Assembly (NCBI GenBank): GCA_022578965.1
Contig: MU400514.1
Span: forward strand, 372,001-436,000
Length of the DNA: 64,000 nucleotides
Direction: 5' to 3'
From: Xylaria sp. FL1777
Lineage: Eukaryota > Ascomycota > Sordariomycetes > Xylariales > Xylariaceae
Below the pieces are notes generated by a model. It made no database searches, was not told the origin of the DNA, and was given only the letters and a program-made list of their open reading frames with translations. Of this stretch, positions 1 to 10,539 are shown one piece after another. Position 1 is the stretch's first letter, and every line of letters starts with the position of its first letter. A program made the position numbers and the translations under genes.

Positions 1-2917
1 CACCGTCTTCGACAGTATCATCATCAGGGGCAACATTTGCTATCTCTGTTGAACTTGGGCTCGATATCTCGGCAGTCGATTCCGGGTCTGGATTTGTTTC
101 TTGATCTTCACTGTCCGCTGTGGACTCTTCAGTCGCCGCTGGTTTGTCACCTTCGAGAGCACTCCCAGGCTTGTCGGCAGCATCCGCTGTCGTTGCGCTT
201 GCCTCCTCCGGTTGCGGATTAACTTCGCTAGCTGACTCCTCGCTTGTATCCGCCGACTCGTCCTCGGCTAATGAATCGCCACCATCGCGAGTCAAAGGAG
301 CGGTAATCCTGGATGAACTGGCATTAGCTTAAAGAAGCCTTCATAAACATGATAAGACTTATACATACACCTCTGGATTCTCATCAAAATGAACTTGCTT
401 CTCTGCCGATGAGTCTAATTCCTCGGGGTTTTCCGTCTGCACTAGCTCCTCCTGGTGTTTTGGCGTATCTTCAACACCAGTTGCCTCAGACTCCAGCTTC
501 AGCGGCTCCGATGACTCCGATTGTTCCGATTTGTCGGCTGAGTCAGCAGGTACATCCGTTGGTGTTTCTTTGCTTGGAGCAGGTTCTGGGCTTTCAACGG
601 TTTCCTCGGGTTTCGTCTGTTCAGTCTCTACAGGATCAGTAGAAGGTTCTTCCTCCTCGGAACTTGCGGCAGCAGGAGTTGATATGGGTGCATTGTCCGC
701 TCCGGGGGCTTCGACGGTCGGCTCTTCCTCATCAGCTTGGGCATTGTCTGCTTCGGGAGGAGCACTTTCATTTGGTTCAGCCGCCGATTCCGATTCCGCA
801 GCTGCTTCCGCCACTTCATTGCCGGCCCCTGCTACCGGTGCATCCGATTCTTTGTCAGGTTCCTCTTCAGCTTCAACTTCACCTTTCGAATCATCAGGCT
901 GTAAAGCAGCGGTTTCAGCTGGGGGGCTTTCGGATTTGATTTGGGGCTCAGCACTAGGAGTCTCCTCAACGGGATCCTTCTCAGTGGAGGATTGTTCAGG
1001 AGCAGTTTCTTCACTCGGAGCCGCTTCACTGGGTACTGCTTCAATTGAAGCCTCCACAGTAGATGTCGCTACTGCGGCAGTCTCCTCCTTCCCCTGATTT
1101 TCCACATTCTCGGCGCTATCAACCGCTACGGCGGCCTCACTACCATCGACAGCTGGCTTCTCAGGTTCGGTTGGGTCTGCATTATTAGATACTTCGTCAG
1201 ACGCATCCGCTTGAGGTTCCTGAGTATCAGCTACTTCCCCTGTAGCTTCAGGCTGGGCATCATCAGTGACAGACGGTGAAGCTTCCTCCGCAGTATTAAT
1301 TGCTCTTTCTATGGCCTCAGGTTGAGTATTGTCGGCGGTGGATGGTAAAGCTTTCTCCGAGGATTTAGGCTCCAGAGAACTCTCTTGAGTGGTGGGTGAT
1401 TCTTCGGCGGCAGGCGATTCCTCGGCGGCAGGCGATTCCTCGGCAGGCGACTCCTCTGTGGCGGGTGGTTCCTCTGTGGCGGGTGGTTCCTCTGCGACGG
1501 GCGGTTCCTCGACGGTGGTGGGTTCCTCGGAAGATTCGGCAACCTTGTCTTCCTTCGAAGCTTCAATTGGCTCATCTTCAGATGCCGCCTCAGGCGTAGC
1601 CTCAGCCGCGGATTCAGCGACAGCCTGGGGTTCAGCTTGGGGCTCCATGACTTTTTCGGGCTCCGGCTTGGGCTCCGGGTCATCGGGGGAGTCTGCGTGA
1701 GTAGATTCGGTCGCCGCCGGATCAGATGCCTCTTGCGGCGCCTCCGGAGCTGCATCTACAGGAGAAGTTTCTTCGGGTTGGTCATCTGCCGGCTCCGTAG
1801 GGGTTATTGGATCTGGCTCTGCCTCTGCTTTGGCGGCCTCTTGCGTAGAATCACTCTCCTTCGGGCTGTCGGTTTTCTCCTCAGCAGGCTCGTCCGGGGA
1901 TTGGGCAGTAGGTGGAGTTTCTGCTACAACCATAGATTCAGCTGCAGGTTCAGCACCGTCTGGCTTATTCGTTGGCTCGTCATTGGCATTAGCTCTAGTG
2001 TCAGCTGCAGGTGAGTTATCCGGTTCTTGTGTTGGCTCGATAGCGGCTTCTGGTGCTGCTTCCCTACTCTCTTGTTCTAGTGAGCTTCCATTTACAGAGT
2101 CGACCACTTCAGCGACCTCCGTCGCTATGCCTTCGGTCTTCACTTCTGTAGTTGTAATTTCGGGGTCTGCCGTAGGCTCGGGTTCTGCCGGTGCTTTTAC
2201 CTCCTCCGTTTGCACGGTCTCGGAAGCGACAGATTTGCTCTCTTCAGCTGGGGAGTCATCGGCTTTTCCGTCCGAGGCGGGACTGGGTGAATCTTCTGTT
2301 GCTGCTGGCGGTGAGCCTGAATTCTTGGAAGATTCAGACTTTGACTTCCCATGCTTCCCATTCTTCCCCTTCTTCTCTGACTTCTTTTCTGCTTTCTTCT
2401 CTGCGGCTACTCTAGCTTCCTCCTCCAGCTTTTTCTTCTCTGCCGCTTTTCTAGCCTCCTCTTGCAGCCTTTTCTTTTCACGAGCCTTTTTAGCCTTTTT
2501 AGAGCCCCCTGATTTTTCCTTCTCTACTTCTGCTTTTGGTTCTGTGTCCGATTCTACATTCGGCTCCGCTTCTGGCACAGGTTCAGGCTCAGGTTCTGTC
2601 TTTGGCTGTTCAGGCTCTGATATGCCCCCATTCCTCTTCTTTTTCTTTCTCTTCTTCTTCTTTTCTTCATATCCGGGTGATAGGGCTGGTGCCTCTTCTA
2701 GGGTGCCATCGTCGGGACCCTGCCCTTCTATCTCGCTGTTTTCGCCTTTCCCTGGGGTTAGTCGGCTTCAGAGAACACGAGTCAAAGACATACCATTCTG
2801 CTCTGTGTCCGATCGTGGTGGCTCGTAGAACTGGGGTGCGGTAAAGTTGGCGAACTGCATGTTCCCAAGTACGTCTACGCGCTCGGGAGAGTATATAATT
2901 CCACCGTGCTCAGACAT
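1..2917 (-). CDS. Large acidic Glu/Ala/Pro/Ser-rich low-complexity protein, 3' end outside the window
   Basis: I rebuild three exons: 2794-2917, 369-2751 and 1-317, the last continuing past the left edge. Intron 1 (2752-2793, 42 nt) has GTATGT, a CTAAC branch and CAG. Intron 2 (318-368, 51 nt) has GTATGT, CTAAT and CAG. Phases agree at both junctions, giving at least 941 residues. The N-terminus (start MSEHGG) is ordinary sequence. It is followed by two Lys-rich tracts (KKKKRKKKK near residue 75, then an AEKK/EEARKAAEKK helix-like region) and then hundreds of residues dominated by E, A, P, S and T, with tandem EESPAAEESP-type units encoded near 1390-1510. The exon beyond intron 2 keeps the same composition, which supports the splice. 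No enzymatic domain is visible, and the protein is probably largely disordered. The frame stays open upstream of the chosen ATG to about 3000, so a further 5' exon is possible. Function is unknown. Confidence 0.75.
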
Positions 2918-3363
2918 TCTTCCTCCGTGGTTTGGTGGCTGATACAAATATGAAGAAAAGTCTGGATGTTCCGGTCTCCAGGATAATTCCAAAAGCAAAG
3001 TAATGATTAAAGATACGGGTGTGTGCAGTGATTACGTCAAGGTCGTCGGGTATTGAGATGCTAGTCCTGCAGTCGGGTATTGGAACGCCGCTGCTATGAA
3101 ACAATGACAACGTGGTTACGGTAAAACAGACCAAATGCAAGTTCTACCTATGGGACATGGCGATGATACCTGGAAAATGAGATGAAGAGGGAGTCAATCC
3201 ATCGAGCAACCAACGGGAGCGTAGAGGAGAGAAAAACGCACACATGCGATCTCGGGATCTCGTGTGATACTGAAGGGATTGACGAGAGCACCCCACATGG
3301 GAGATCAGAACCCTACCTAGTCGGTCATATTGGATACTAATACAGGCCAGCATGCATGGTATG

Positions 3364-3419
3364 GTACATGCTACATGCTACATGCTACATGCTACATGCT
3401 ACATGCTACATGCTACATG
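3364..3419. repeat. Tandem heptamer (CTACATG)n
   Basis: Seven exact CTACATG units run from 3371 to 3419, preceded by one GTACATG variant at 3364-3370. The repeat lies about 450 bp upstream of the ATG of the acidic-protein gene. It is a simple minisatellite likely to vary in copy number between strains. Confidence 0.95.
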
Positions 3420-6064
3420 CAGCGTCAAGCCAGGAGGCATTTTTACCCCACGACTCGACGAACGACGCAAGCAGTGGAGAAGAGCCTGAAGCTGAGGTGA
3501 TCAAACTCGTGCCCGAGAATGATTGGTGAGCCGGAACCAATTGGCGCCACGTCGTATCGCGGACGATGGGTAGGAATGGACAAACATCGGAGGTTGCTTG
3601 GTCTGGAGTGGGCTGGTGTGGTCTCATGCCTACCTACTGCGTACGTACTGTACTCTATAGAGGTAACCGGACGGTGCTGTGCTGCTGTGCTGCTGGCTGC
3701 TGGCTGCTGGCTTGACAAGCACACGAGAAGCCTCTGGCACCCTACGCTACTACGCTCCCTTGACTTGTGATAGTGCGGCAATTTGCGGCAGAGCCGGACG
3801 AGACCGCCGTGGGCCGGGCCTGGCAATCAATGAATGGGAGCTTGACGCGAGGTTCAGCAATACTTGCTGCAGAGCTACCTATCACGGCCCAATCACCGTC
3901 TAACGGGCGGTGTCGCTTCGTCCTGCCAACCCTCTTTCGAATTCGGCTGCAGTCATTGGGCGTCAAGCTCCCCTACCTCTTGCCCGCAGGTGTCTGTCAT
4001 ATCAAATCGAAGCAGACCAACAGCGTCCCAAGTGGTTCCTGAATTGGCCAAGGAGGGGTGGGAACAGCCGCCCAACCGGCACCTAAGCAGGGTGGGCTGC
4101 AGACGTGCATAGACCCGATGGTAGATACTACATCGCTGCAACGTGGTCGGCTTTGTTGGCACCGCTAGAGGGCGATACTGACGAGTGCTACAAACAACCA
4201 ACCAATCTCAGTGGGGCGGAATAGACGTGGTAGGCCCTCGGCGGCCGACCGCGTTAAGGGCCAGGAGATTCCTCATCGGGGTTGATACCCCTGTCTATTT
4301 GTCGATATGATGTGCTGGATAAGACATATATTCCCGTGTTCTGTGCCCTCCCGTTCGAATTTCGAGAGTAGAAGTATTCTCGGGAAATATCACTTTCCTC
4401 TTTCAGGAAACGCTCAGAACCCACACATGTAGAGTAGATGAGTCAGCATAATATACCTACTGTAGGTAGCACCCCAACATCAGGGTTCTGGTCTGTTGGG
4501 ATGGGAACAAGTAGTGCTCAGAAAGACGAGGTAATCATTTGCTTATTTCAGTCAGCAACTTTACATACTATTGCTCATTGAGCTAGTAATGAGTAGCAGA
4601 TGCGCCAAGGAGGCTGTATATTAACGAACCCACATGGGAAGTTGTGCATAATATTCTAAATCTCAAGGTACATGGATTGCGAGTGAGATAGTTAGGCTCG
4701 GTTTCTTGTAAAGTTGAATCTCAGCGTACTTAAATGCTTGCTCATTAATGAAACGCTAGAAGTTATCTACACAGTAATGGGTGAAGCATCAGCGCTAAGG
4801 GTGACTCATTTCAACACATAATGCATGACGTGCTAGCCTGAGCTATATGTAGTACTCATCAATGAGATAATTGCTCCTTACCACTCAGTTCTTGAAAGAG
4901 TGATATACAAGAAGCCTCTTAAACTCACATGCGGCGCTCTACATAGTGTAAATGCTGACTTCGAAACCATGCTAGTAATTCTCATCTCATTTCTCGAGAG
5001 GAATTATGAACTGCAATCAGTTTGCCTATATGGATGTAAGATGGGTGGTAACCTTACCTATAATGGTGAAGAATATATATAAATATTCATATATAGTTAA
5101 AGATGAAGATGGAAACTTCACTGCCGATCTTACAAATGAGAAGGTGAAGCACTTTAGTTTAGTCACTTACTCACGAAAAATTAAAAAAAAATAAAAAAAA
5201 TCCCCTCCTACTCTCATACAATAACGTCATCTCATATTCTATCGTTTGTGGTCTACGCGCGGCGTCATCAAGGAGGTTGATATTCGCTTTGATGAGTGAA
5301 CCATAGACGGACCGAGATTAGCAAGGGAGCAGATAGAACAGCAATGTGAAGGCGTAGCTCATTACTCGTACGACACTTAAGAAGATCAAGGGAGCATCAC
5401 ATGCATCCCTGACAAACACTTAATATCATGCAACTACTTCGTATCCAGCAGAAATCCCTAAGTGGATATCTTACTGAATCAACTAGTTGGCACATCGGCA
5501 GCGGTGCCAGTATACAGACAGAGGAACATTATCACGATGCTTCTCGCCTTTAGATACCTATGCAGCCAGTCCGTCACATTCGGAATTTACGCTCGATCAA
5601 CTCACGGTTTCCCCAAATTTGACGTGTCTTAGCTGATGCAGGAGAAGCGCGAAATCGAAGGGATTGTTAGAGATACCGATAAGGCGAAGTAGTCATGTCG
5701 ATGAGGTCTCTAATAGCAGTAGAGTAGTGATGATAGCAGCCGCTGGTGAAATCACTTAACTCGCTCGACTGTGCGAATGAAGATGCATCGCTAAAGCTGA
5801 GATTTATTCGACTATAAATTTGCCGGAAATGGGCATTTTATTTAGTATTTCTTCCATAAACTAGCTTGCTTCTCTTAACCTTGATAACGATGAGAATCAA
5901 AAGTGAACATGTGGCCAAGGGGGCTACAACTAAGGCGGATACAGAATCTCTACTTTGAAGAAATTGTATTCTTAATTACAGTTTATATAGAACCGGGTGA
6001 ACCGGATGGATTTATACGCTTCGTACCGTCCTAATGCGATGTGCTCGTGGATAATCCGCTGTAT

Positions 6065-6088
6065 AGGCTCTCGGCGAGGCTCTCGGCG
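6065..6088. repeat. 12-bp direct duplication
   Basis: Two adjacent copies of AGGCTCTCGGCG, followed by a partial third (AGGCT). This is a small tandem duplication in noncoding DNA. Confidence 0.8.
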
Positions 6089-6550
6089 AGGCTGTTGTCT
6101 AGTGATTGTTTGACCGTGTTGCCGGATAGAAAAGCCCGAACACGGGACGTTGGAAACACATAGTTGGGTACACAAGTTGCCAAGATAGATAGATGATGTT
6201 AGCTTGAACATATAATCGTATATCCATCTCGATAACCAGTGATGACGTGGCTCATCTAGACTAGTGCTGGCCGAAGAAAACGTAGCCCTTAGAAAACAAG
6301 AGTGTATCATCCAGTGAAGAGCACCGTGGCCTCACAACGCCAACGCCTAAACCAGCAACAAGTAAAGGCCAAGCAGGCTAACAAGGGATGAGGTATGGCT
6401 GTATTCCGTCAACAATAGACCATGACTTATGCCAAGCCATTCAGCAGCATTCTGACCCAACCATCCCCTGCGACAGCTGGTCGCATGCGATTCTATGATC
6501 TGTAAAGACACGAAAGACCAAAAGACTGGTACATTGCCAGATTATGTTTC

Positions 6551-7423
6551 TCACATAGCCATCTCCGCCTGCAGCTTCCGAAGCTCCACTTCTTCGTCGT
6601 CCTCGGCCAGTAGTTGTTGACTCTTGACTGTTACAATATGTTAGCTGGTCGAAGTGATTCGGGACGGGAGTTTCGTACTATCTGGATTCGCCACGCTGGG
6701 GAGTTTATGAATATCTGACACAGGTACTGTGCCAGACTCCAGCATTTTCTTGTCTAGTGCTTCTTGCTGCAGGGTCTCAAGCTCTTCATTCAGTTCATCT
6801 TCATCCAAGGGCTCGCCAATGTGGTTACTCGTGATGGCTGAGACGATCTCTTCGCTTAGGGCGTTTTGCTCGCGCAGTGAATCCCTGTTTCGACGGTTGT
6901 GAGTAACTCAGTATGATAATAACACACGACGAATGGAAATATGGGAATGGCGGCATATGGCATACATCGTTTCGTCGACCTTCTCCACCGTCAGTTTGCC
7001 ATGAATCTGTTTCATAGCTTCACCGGCCCTCTGCATGGCGGCAAGGGTCTCTCTGTTAATGTTGGCGGACTCGATAGCGTTGATCTGGGCCTCGAGGGTT
7101 TCTATCTGGGAGAGGGTCTGGTCTAAGCTGTGTTCGTGGGTCTTCTTCCTCCGTAGAGCAGCCTTGGCAGCTGTTCAAGGCCCAGGGTCAGCCAGTTCGA
7201 GACGGCGCGTCATGTCATGTGAGAAGGGAGACGAACCATTTTTATTCGAGTTTACGTTCTTCCGTGCGATGGCATCCTGTTCAGCCATCTGGTTCTTGAG
7301 GTGATTCTCACGCTTCTGCAGCATTTCTAGCTGGGTACGCAAACCGAGGATGGCATTCTTGGGAGTATCCTTCTTCTTCGCGGCAGCACCACCGCCGCCG
7401 AACCAGCCCCAGACTCCCGACAT
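6551..7423 (-). CDS. snf7: ESCRT-III subunit Snf7 (Vps32/CHMP4)
   Basis: Snf7 is the main polymerising subunit of ESCRT-III. It forms membrane-deforming filaments on endosomes during multivesicular-body sorting and also acts in cytokinesis and membrane repair. Four exons: 7237-7423, 6966-7170, 6679-6884 and 6551-6627. The introns are 66, 81 and 51 nt. Together they give 224 aa, the usual size for the family. Visible signs are the start MSGVWGWFGGG, a basic helix 1-2 region (AKKKDTPKNAILGLRTQLEML), the conserved stretches ALRRKKTHE and VEKVDETMDSLRE, an acidic linker, and a C-terminal ELRKLQAEMAM helix of the MIM type used by Vps4. The first intron has a non-standard donor, GTTCGT, but its acceptor and phase are clean and restore the family sequence. 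It is divergent from ten1 across about 1 kb. Confidence 0.96.
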
Positions 7424-8414
7424 GATGACGCTGAGTGAGGACGGAGCCGAAATATGCACGATGGAGGATAGCGAGGTCGGCGGGTGGTGAGGCTAGGCAA
7501 CTGGCGGCGGCAAACGGAACTCAACTCAGCTCGTGATCAAAGTAGCTAGTCGAATGTTGCGATGATGAAGCCGACGGCGATGGCGATGGCGGGGTATATA
7601 AATCGACGGACGACAACTCGGAGTCTGGGCAGGGGTCCGAGGATTCGACGGAGAGGTCAGGGGCTTGGCGACAAGCAGAATCGAGATACCGCTAGGAGGA
7701 GAGGGCGGGTTCGTGGTTGGTATGAGGCGCAGAGGGCGAAGGCGATGGGTTGAGATAAGATGGAAGCCTGACACAATAGGGTATTGAAGGAGAAGTCGGA
7801 GGCAGGTAGTTGGACGTTATCGGTAGGCTAGGCTACAGAAGATGCGATGATGCAAGTGGTGCTGATAATAATAAGACCTGCCCACTGTAACAAGAAGTAC
7901 TGTGCTGCGTATGGCTTAGGTTAGGTGGAAGATGAGTACCTAGGTAGGTACGTAGTGCGCTATATGGCTGCCTGTACCCCTAAATCTTGTACCTAAGGTA
8001 CTGCCAATTACCTAGGTAGTCAGCAGGCTTACCTTATGACGCTAATTGTGAATTTATCCGGTGATTAGCCGTCTGAGACTATCCGGTCTGTATCGCCCTT
8101 CTAGTTGCTTCATGAGCGCGGCCAGTACGATGCGATTGTTCCCACCTCCTGCTTATAACTGGCCAGCCTTATTTTGTATTTATTATCTTTTTTTCTTCGT
8201 TTTCATCGTGCCGCTTTCTCGTCGTGTTTGAACCCGCCAGTAGATGCGTAATTCATTATTCATACCGAGAGAATAGGGCAGTGTAAATCGATACATAGTC
8301 AGTCCTCTCTGCGAAAGCGAATAAGTAGGTCCCTACTTACCTAGCTACTACGACATACGGAAATAATATGTCCAACCAACCATCTTATGGAAAAGCGCTC
8401 GCTCCAACGCCACC
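7424..8414. promoter_or_regulatory. Shared intergenic region between snf7 and ten1
   Basis: A 991-bp head-to-head spacer between the two start codons. It contains two exact TACCTAGGTA palindromes (7937-7946 and 8009-8018), the near-palindrome GTACCTAAGGTAC (7989-8001) and a pyrimidine-rich stretch near 8180-8220. The placement suggests promoter function for both genes. I recognise no specific factor site. Confidence 0.5.
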
Positions 8415-9066
8415 ATGTCCACTGGGCCACTGCCCTCGCAGCGATGTCTTTTGTCTGCATTATGCAAGAAACAAGTAGGCGATAAGGTTAGGTTTCTAGG
8501 ATGGTAAGGCCATATTGTCGCACGTGTGGCATTTCCTACATTGTCTAGTCTTCCCCTTACCTCCGATATATCCCCTCCGGTATTCAATATGTAGCATTCA
8601 GGGCTCCCGCATCTCACAACTCGCTATTCTGTAGCCCGAACCCCGACGACAAGTCGTCGTTCGTCGTGGAATCGGCCGAGTTGTTTCGAATCATCCCCGC
8701 TCGTGGTTCCGCTGACCATGCTTCTTAAGTGTAACCGGCTATTCGACTCACTCCGCACAAGTCGCTGTTGAACATCGTTGCCCTCGGGAGAACGACCATG
8801 TCGAGGCTTTTGTTGATGTGAAGCTTCTTCTTGAAACACTAAAGTCCGAACAAACTGATGTTGGGCAATGGGTACATGTGATTGGGTATCTCAGCTCCAT
8901 CCACCGGAATTCTTCAAGAAGCAAGACTGGGCCGCGCGTCGTTGTACAAGCCCTGATCCTCTGGGTTGCCCGAGATCTCGACCTGGGAGCTTACGAGAAG
9001 TCAATGCTAGCCGATGCTAATCAAAATACTGGAAGTTTGGCCCTTAATGATCCAGATGCAAATTAA
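8415..9066 (+). CDS. ten1: CST telomere-capping subunit Ten1
   Basis: Ten1 is the small OB-fold subunit of the Cdc13/Stn1/Ten1-type complex that protects single-stranded telomere ends and helps C-strand fill-in. Two exons, 8415-8503 and 8730-9066, are joined by a 226-nt intron (donor GTAAGG, branch CTGAC, acceptor TTAAG). They encode 141 aa, the normal length. The first exon carries the family opening GPLPSxxCLLS followed by GDKVRFLG. The splice completes a Cys codon, giving FLGCVTGYST, and then come VDVKLLLETLKSEQ and VQALILW near the end. The splice rests on restoration of this conserved frame. The acceptor is AAG rather than CAG/TAG, and the intron is long for this window. No second start is plausible. 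Confidence 0.93.
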
Positions 9067-10017
9067 ACCCTGGCGTCTTTGAAGGGTTTTTGCGGCGAGC
9101 CACGACAGTCTGGCCATCAGTGAAAACCAATCAAAGTCACGTGTCGTGGGCGCCGTGCTTTTACATACCATACCTAGGTCTACATTGTTTCGTATCCAAC
9201 CTTACCAGATGCTATTTCAAACCGGTTGTTTGTTCTTATATAGCACACGTCGAGGGCCCGTCGCGCAACAAGAGAATGGACGAGTCCAAAGACGGTCGCA
9301 AACAAATCGAGCTCATCAACTCACGCGACAGCCGAGATCAAATATAGCTAGGCAGTTCATGCTATCAACCTCACGTTGTCATGTTGTGGAAAGATCTTGG
9401 AAGCGAGGGTGACATTCAGCCAGCCAGATAAGAGCGGGCTGTCGTGCAAGGAAGAGAAAAAAAAAACCACCTGCTCGTAGGCCTATTAGCTTGCAAGCCG
9501 CTTCTCGAGCTTCCGACAAGCTACCAATCCCTGTCACCAGAAGTAATGAACTTCTCAACCGCGGCTCTCGTTGATGCTGCATGCCACCGCTGAAGTGCAT
9601 TGCTTTTACGTGGCATCTAACAGCTGATAGCCAATGGAAAGTGGTAGCAGATGGATTCGCCGCAATTGTTTGTTGATATACCACGCATTACATTATGCAG
9701 CACATATCAATTAGATAGGATGCAGCTACCCTCTCTTGCCAGGTTCCAATCTAGGTATCCACAGGGAAGATCAGCATTTTGCCAGATGGCAAGCCCTTCT
9801 TGGACGATGACCCTCTTTATTCCAGACTTCCATCTTAGGATCCATTCCCGGCCAACTTTCGACACACCGAACCCGCTCGGCCTTCACCAAATGGGCGCTT
9901 AGTTTCCCGTTTATGTAACATCAACTACAGCAAAGATTAACGTACCACGCCATTCTAAGTCGTAGCTAGGTGCGATACTCTAGCGTACGGTCTCGTTGAA
10001 TCCATGTCTGCTAAGTG
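9067..10017. other. Convergent intergenic region, 0.95 kb
   Basis: Lies between the 3' ends of ten1 and the small minus-strand gene. Short open frames on both strands lack recognisable sequence and sensible splice signals. I see nothing else except a TACCTAGGTC near-match at 9171-9180. Confidence 0.5.
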
Positions 10018-10539
10018 TCAATTTCGGGGCAATTCACACCCTCTCCTGTCGTTATACGCTCGCTTCGAGACAGCACCTCGTCGGTTGTTGCGGCGTTTTG
10101 CCTCCCCTGGTCCTGTTCCCGATCCCGATCCCGATCCTTTCGAAATGAGAATCGGCTGGTGAAGCGGGCGTTTGAGCGGCTTCTCTTGATTCTGATGGGC
10201 TTTGGCTGCAGCTTGCCTTTCCCACATCTCTTTCGACTTGAGACAAATATCGTCGATTTGCTCCTGGGGCAAGATTAATAAAACCACATACCCGCGCTGA
10301 GAACGGGCCCCAGCTCACATCCGTCAAGCAGGCCCCCGGGGTGGTGATAAGGAACCCATCCTCGCCCTGCAAGGATGTGTAAGTGTTGCACTTGATGAGC
10401 TCGTCGTTTATCGTACTTGTCGCGTATACGGCCTCACTGTGGCCTCTGGGCCGAGATAACACTGAAGCTCCTGTGTGATCACCTTTTTGTTGATGTCGAG
10501 ATGGGGGATCCAATATCTATTCATGGACACAGACGACAT
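10018..10539 (-). CDS. Small three-exon fungal protein of unknown function
   Basis: Exons are 10417-10539, 10319-10366 and 10018-10263. Both introns are phase 0 (50 nt with GTACGA...GCAG, and 55 nt with GTGAGC...CCAG). The result is 138 aa. The protein begins MSSVSMNRYWIPHLDI, then has KKVITQELQCYLGPEATVRPY, then the spliced join giving EDGFLITTPGACLTD and EQIDDICLKSKEMWERQ. It ends in a basic, Gly/Ser-rich and Arg-rich tail. Reading through either intron gives unrelated sequence, while removing both gives one continuous, well-ordered frame. I take that as the main evidence. The unspliced frames have no ATG of their own. The tail could suggest a nuclear location, but this is only inference. 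I do not recognise a named domain. Convergent with ten1. Confidence 0.72.

Larger units (their letters stand above)
2918..6550. other. Gene-free stretch, 3.6 kb
   Basis: I see no ORF with convincing codon structure on either strand. The stretch holds a 7-bp tandem repeat (3364-3419), one TACTGCGTA copy (3635-3643), an AT-rich part from about 4300 to 5950 with A-runs near 5180-5205, and a 12-bp duplication (6065-6088). The AT-rich part may be decayed mobile or coding DNA, but no family is recognisable. Confidence 0.5.

Noticed and set aside
531..1097. 188-codon plus-strand frame
   Set aside because: Same cause: low-complexity antisense reading of the acidic protein exon.
1830..2828. 332-codon plus-strand open frame
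   Set aside because: Antisense shadow of the acidic gene. It is Ser/Ala/Phe-rich because the complementary strand codes for Glu/Ala/Lys; no domain, and the minus strand has matching introns.
3364..3419. CRISPR-like array
   Set aside because: Units are contiguous 7-mers without spacers, and the genome is fungal.
6100..6180. tRNA-like hairpin (GCCCGAACACGGGAC region)
   Set aside because: No cloverleaf, no A/B-box pair with proper spacing, no anticodon arm.
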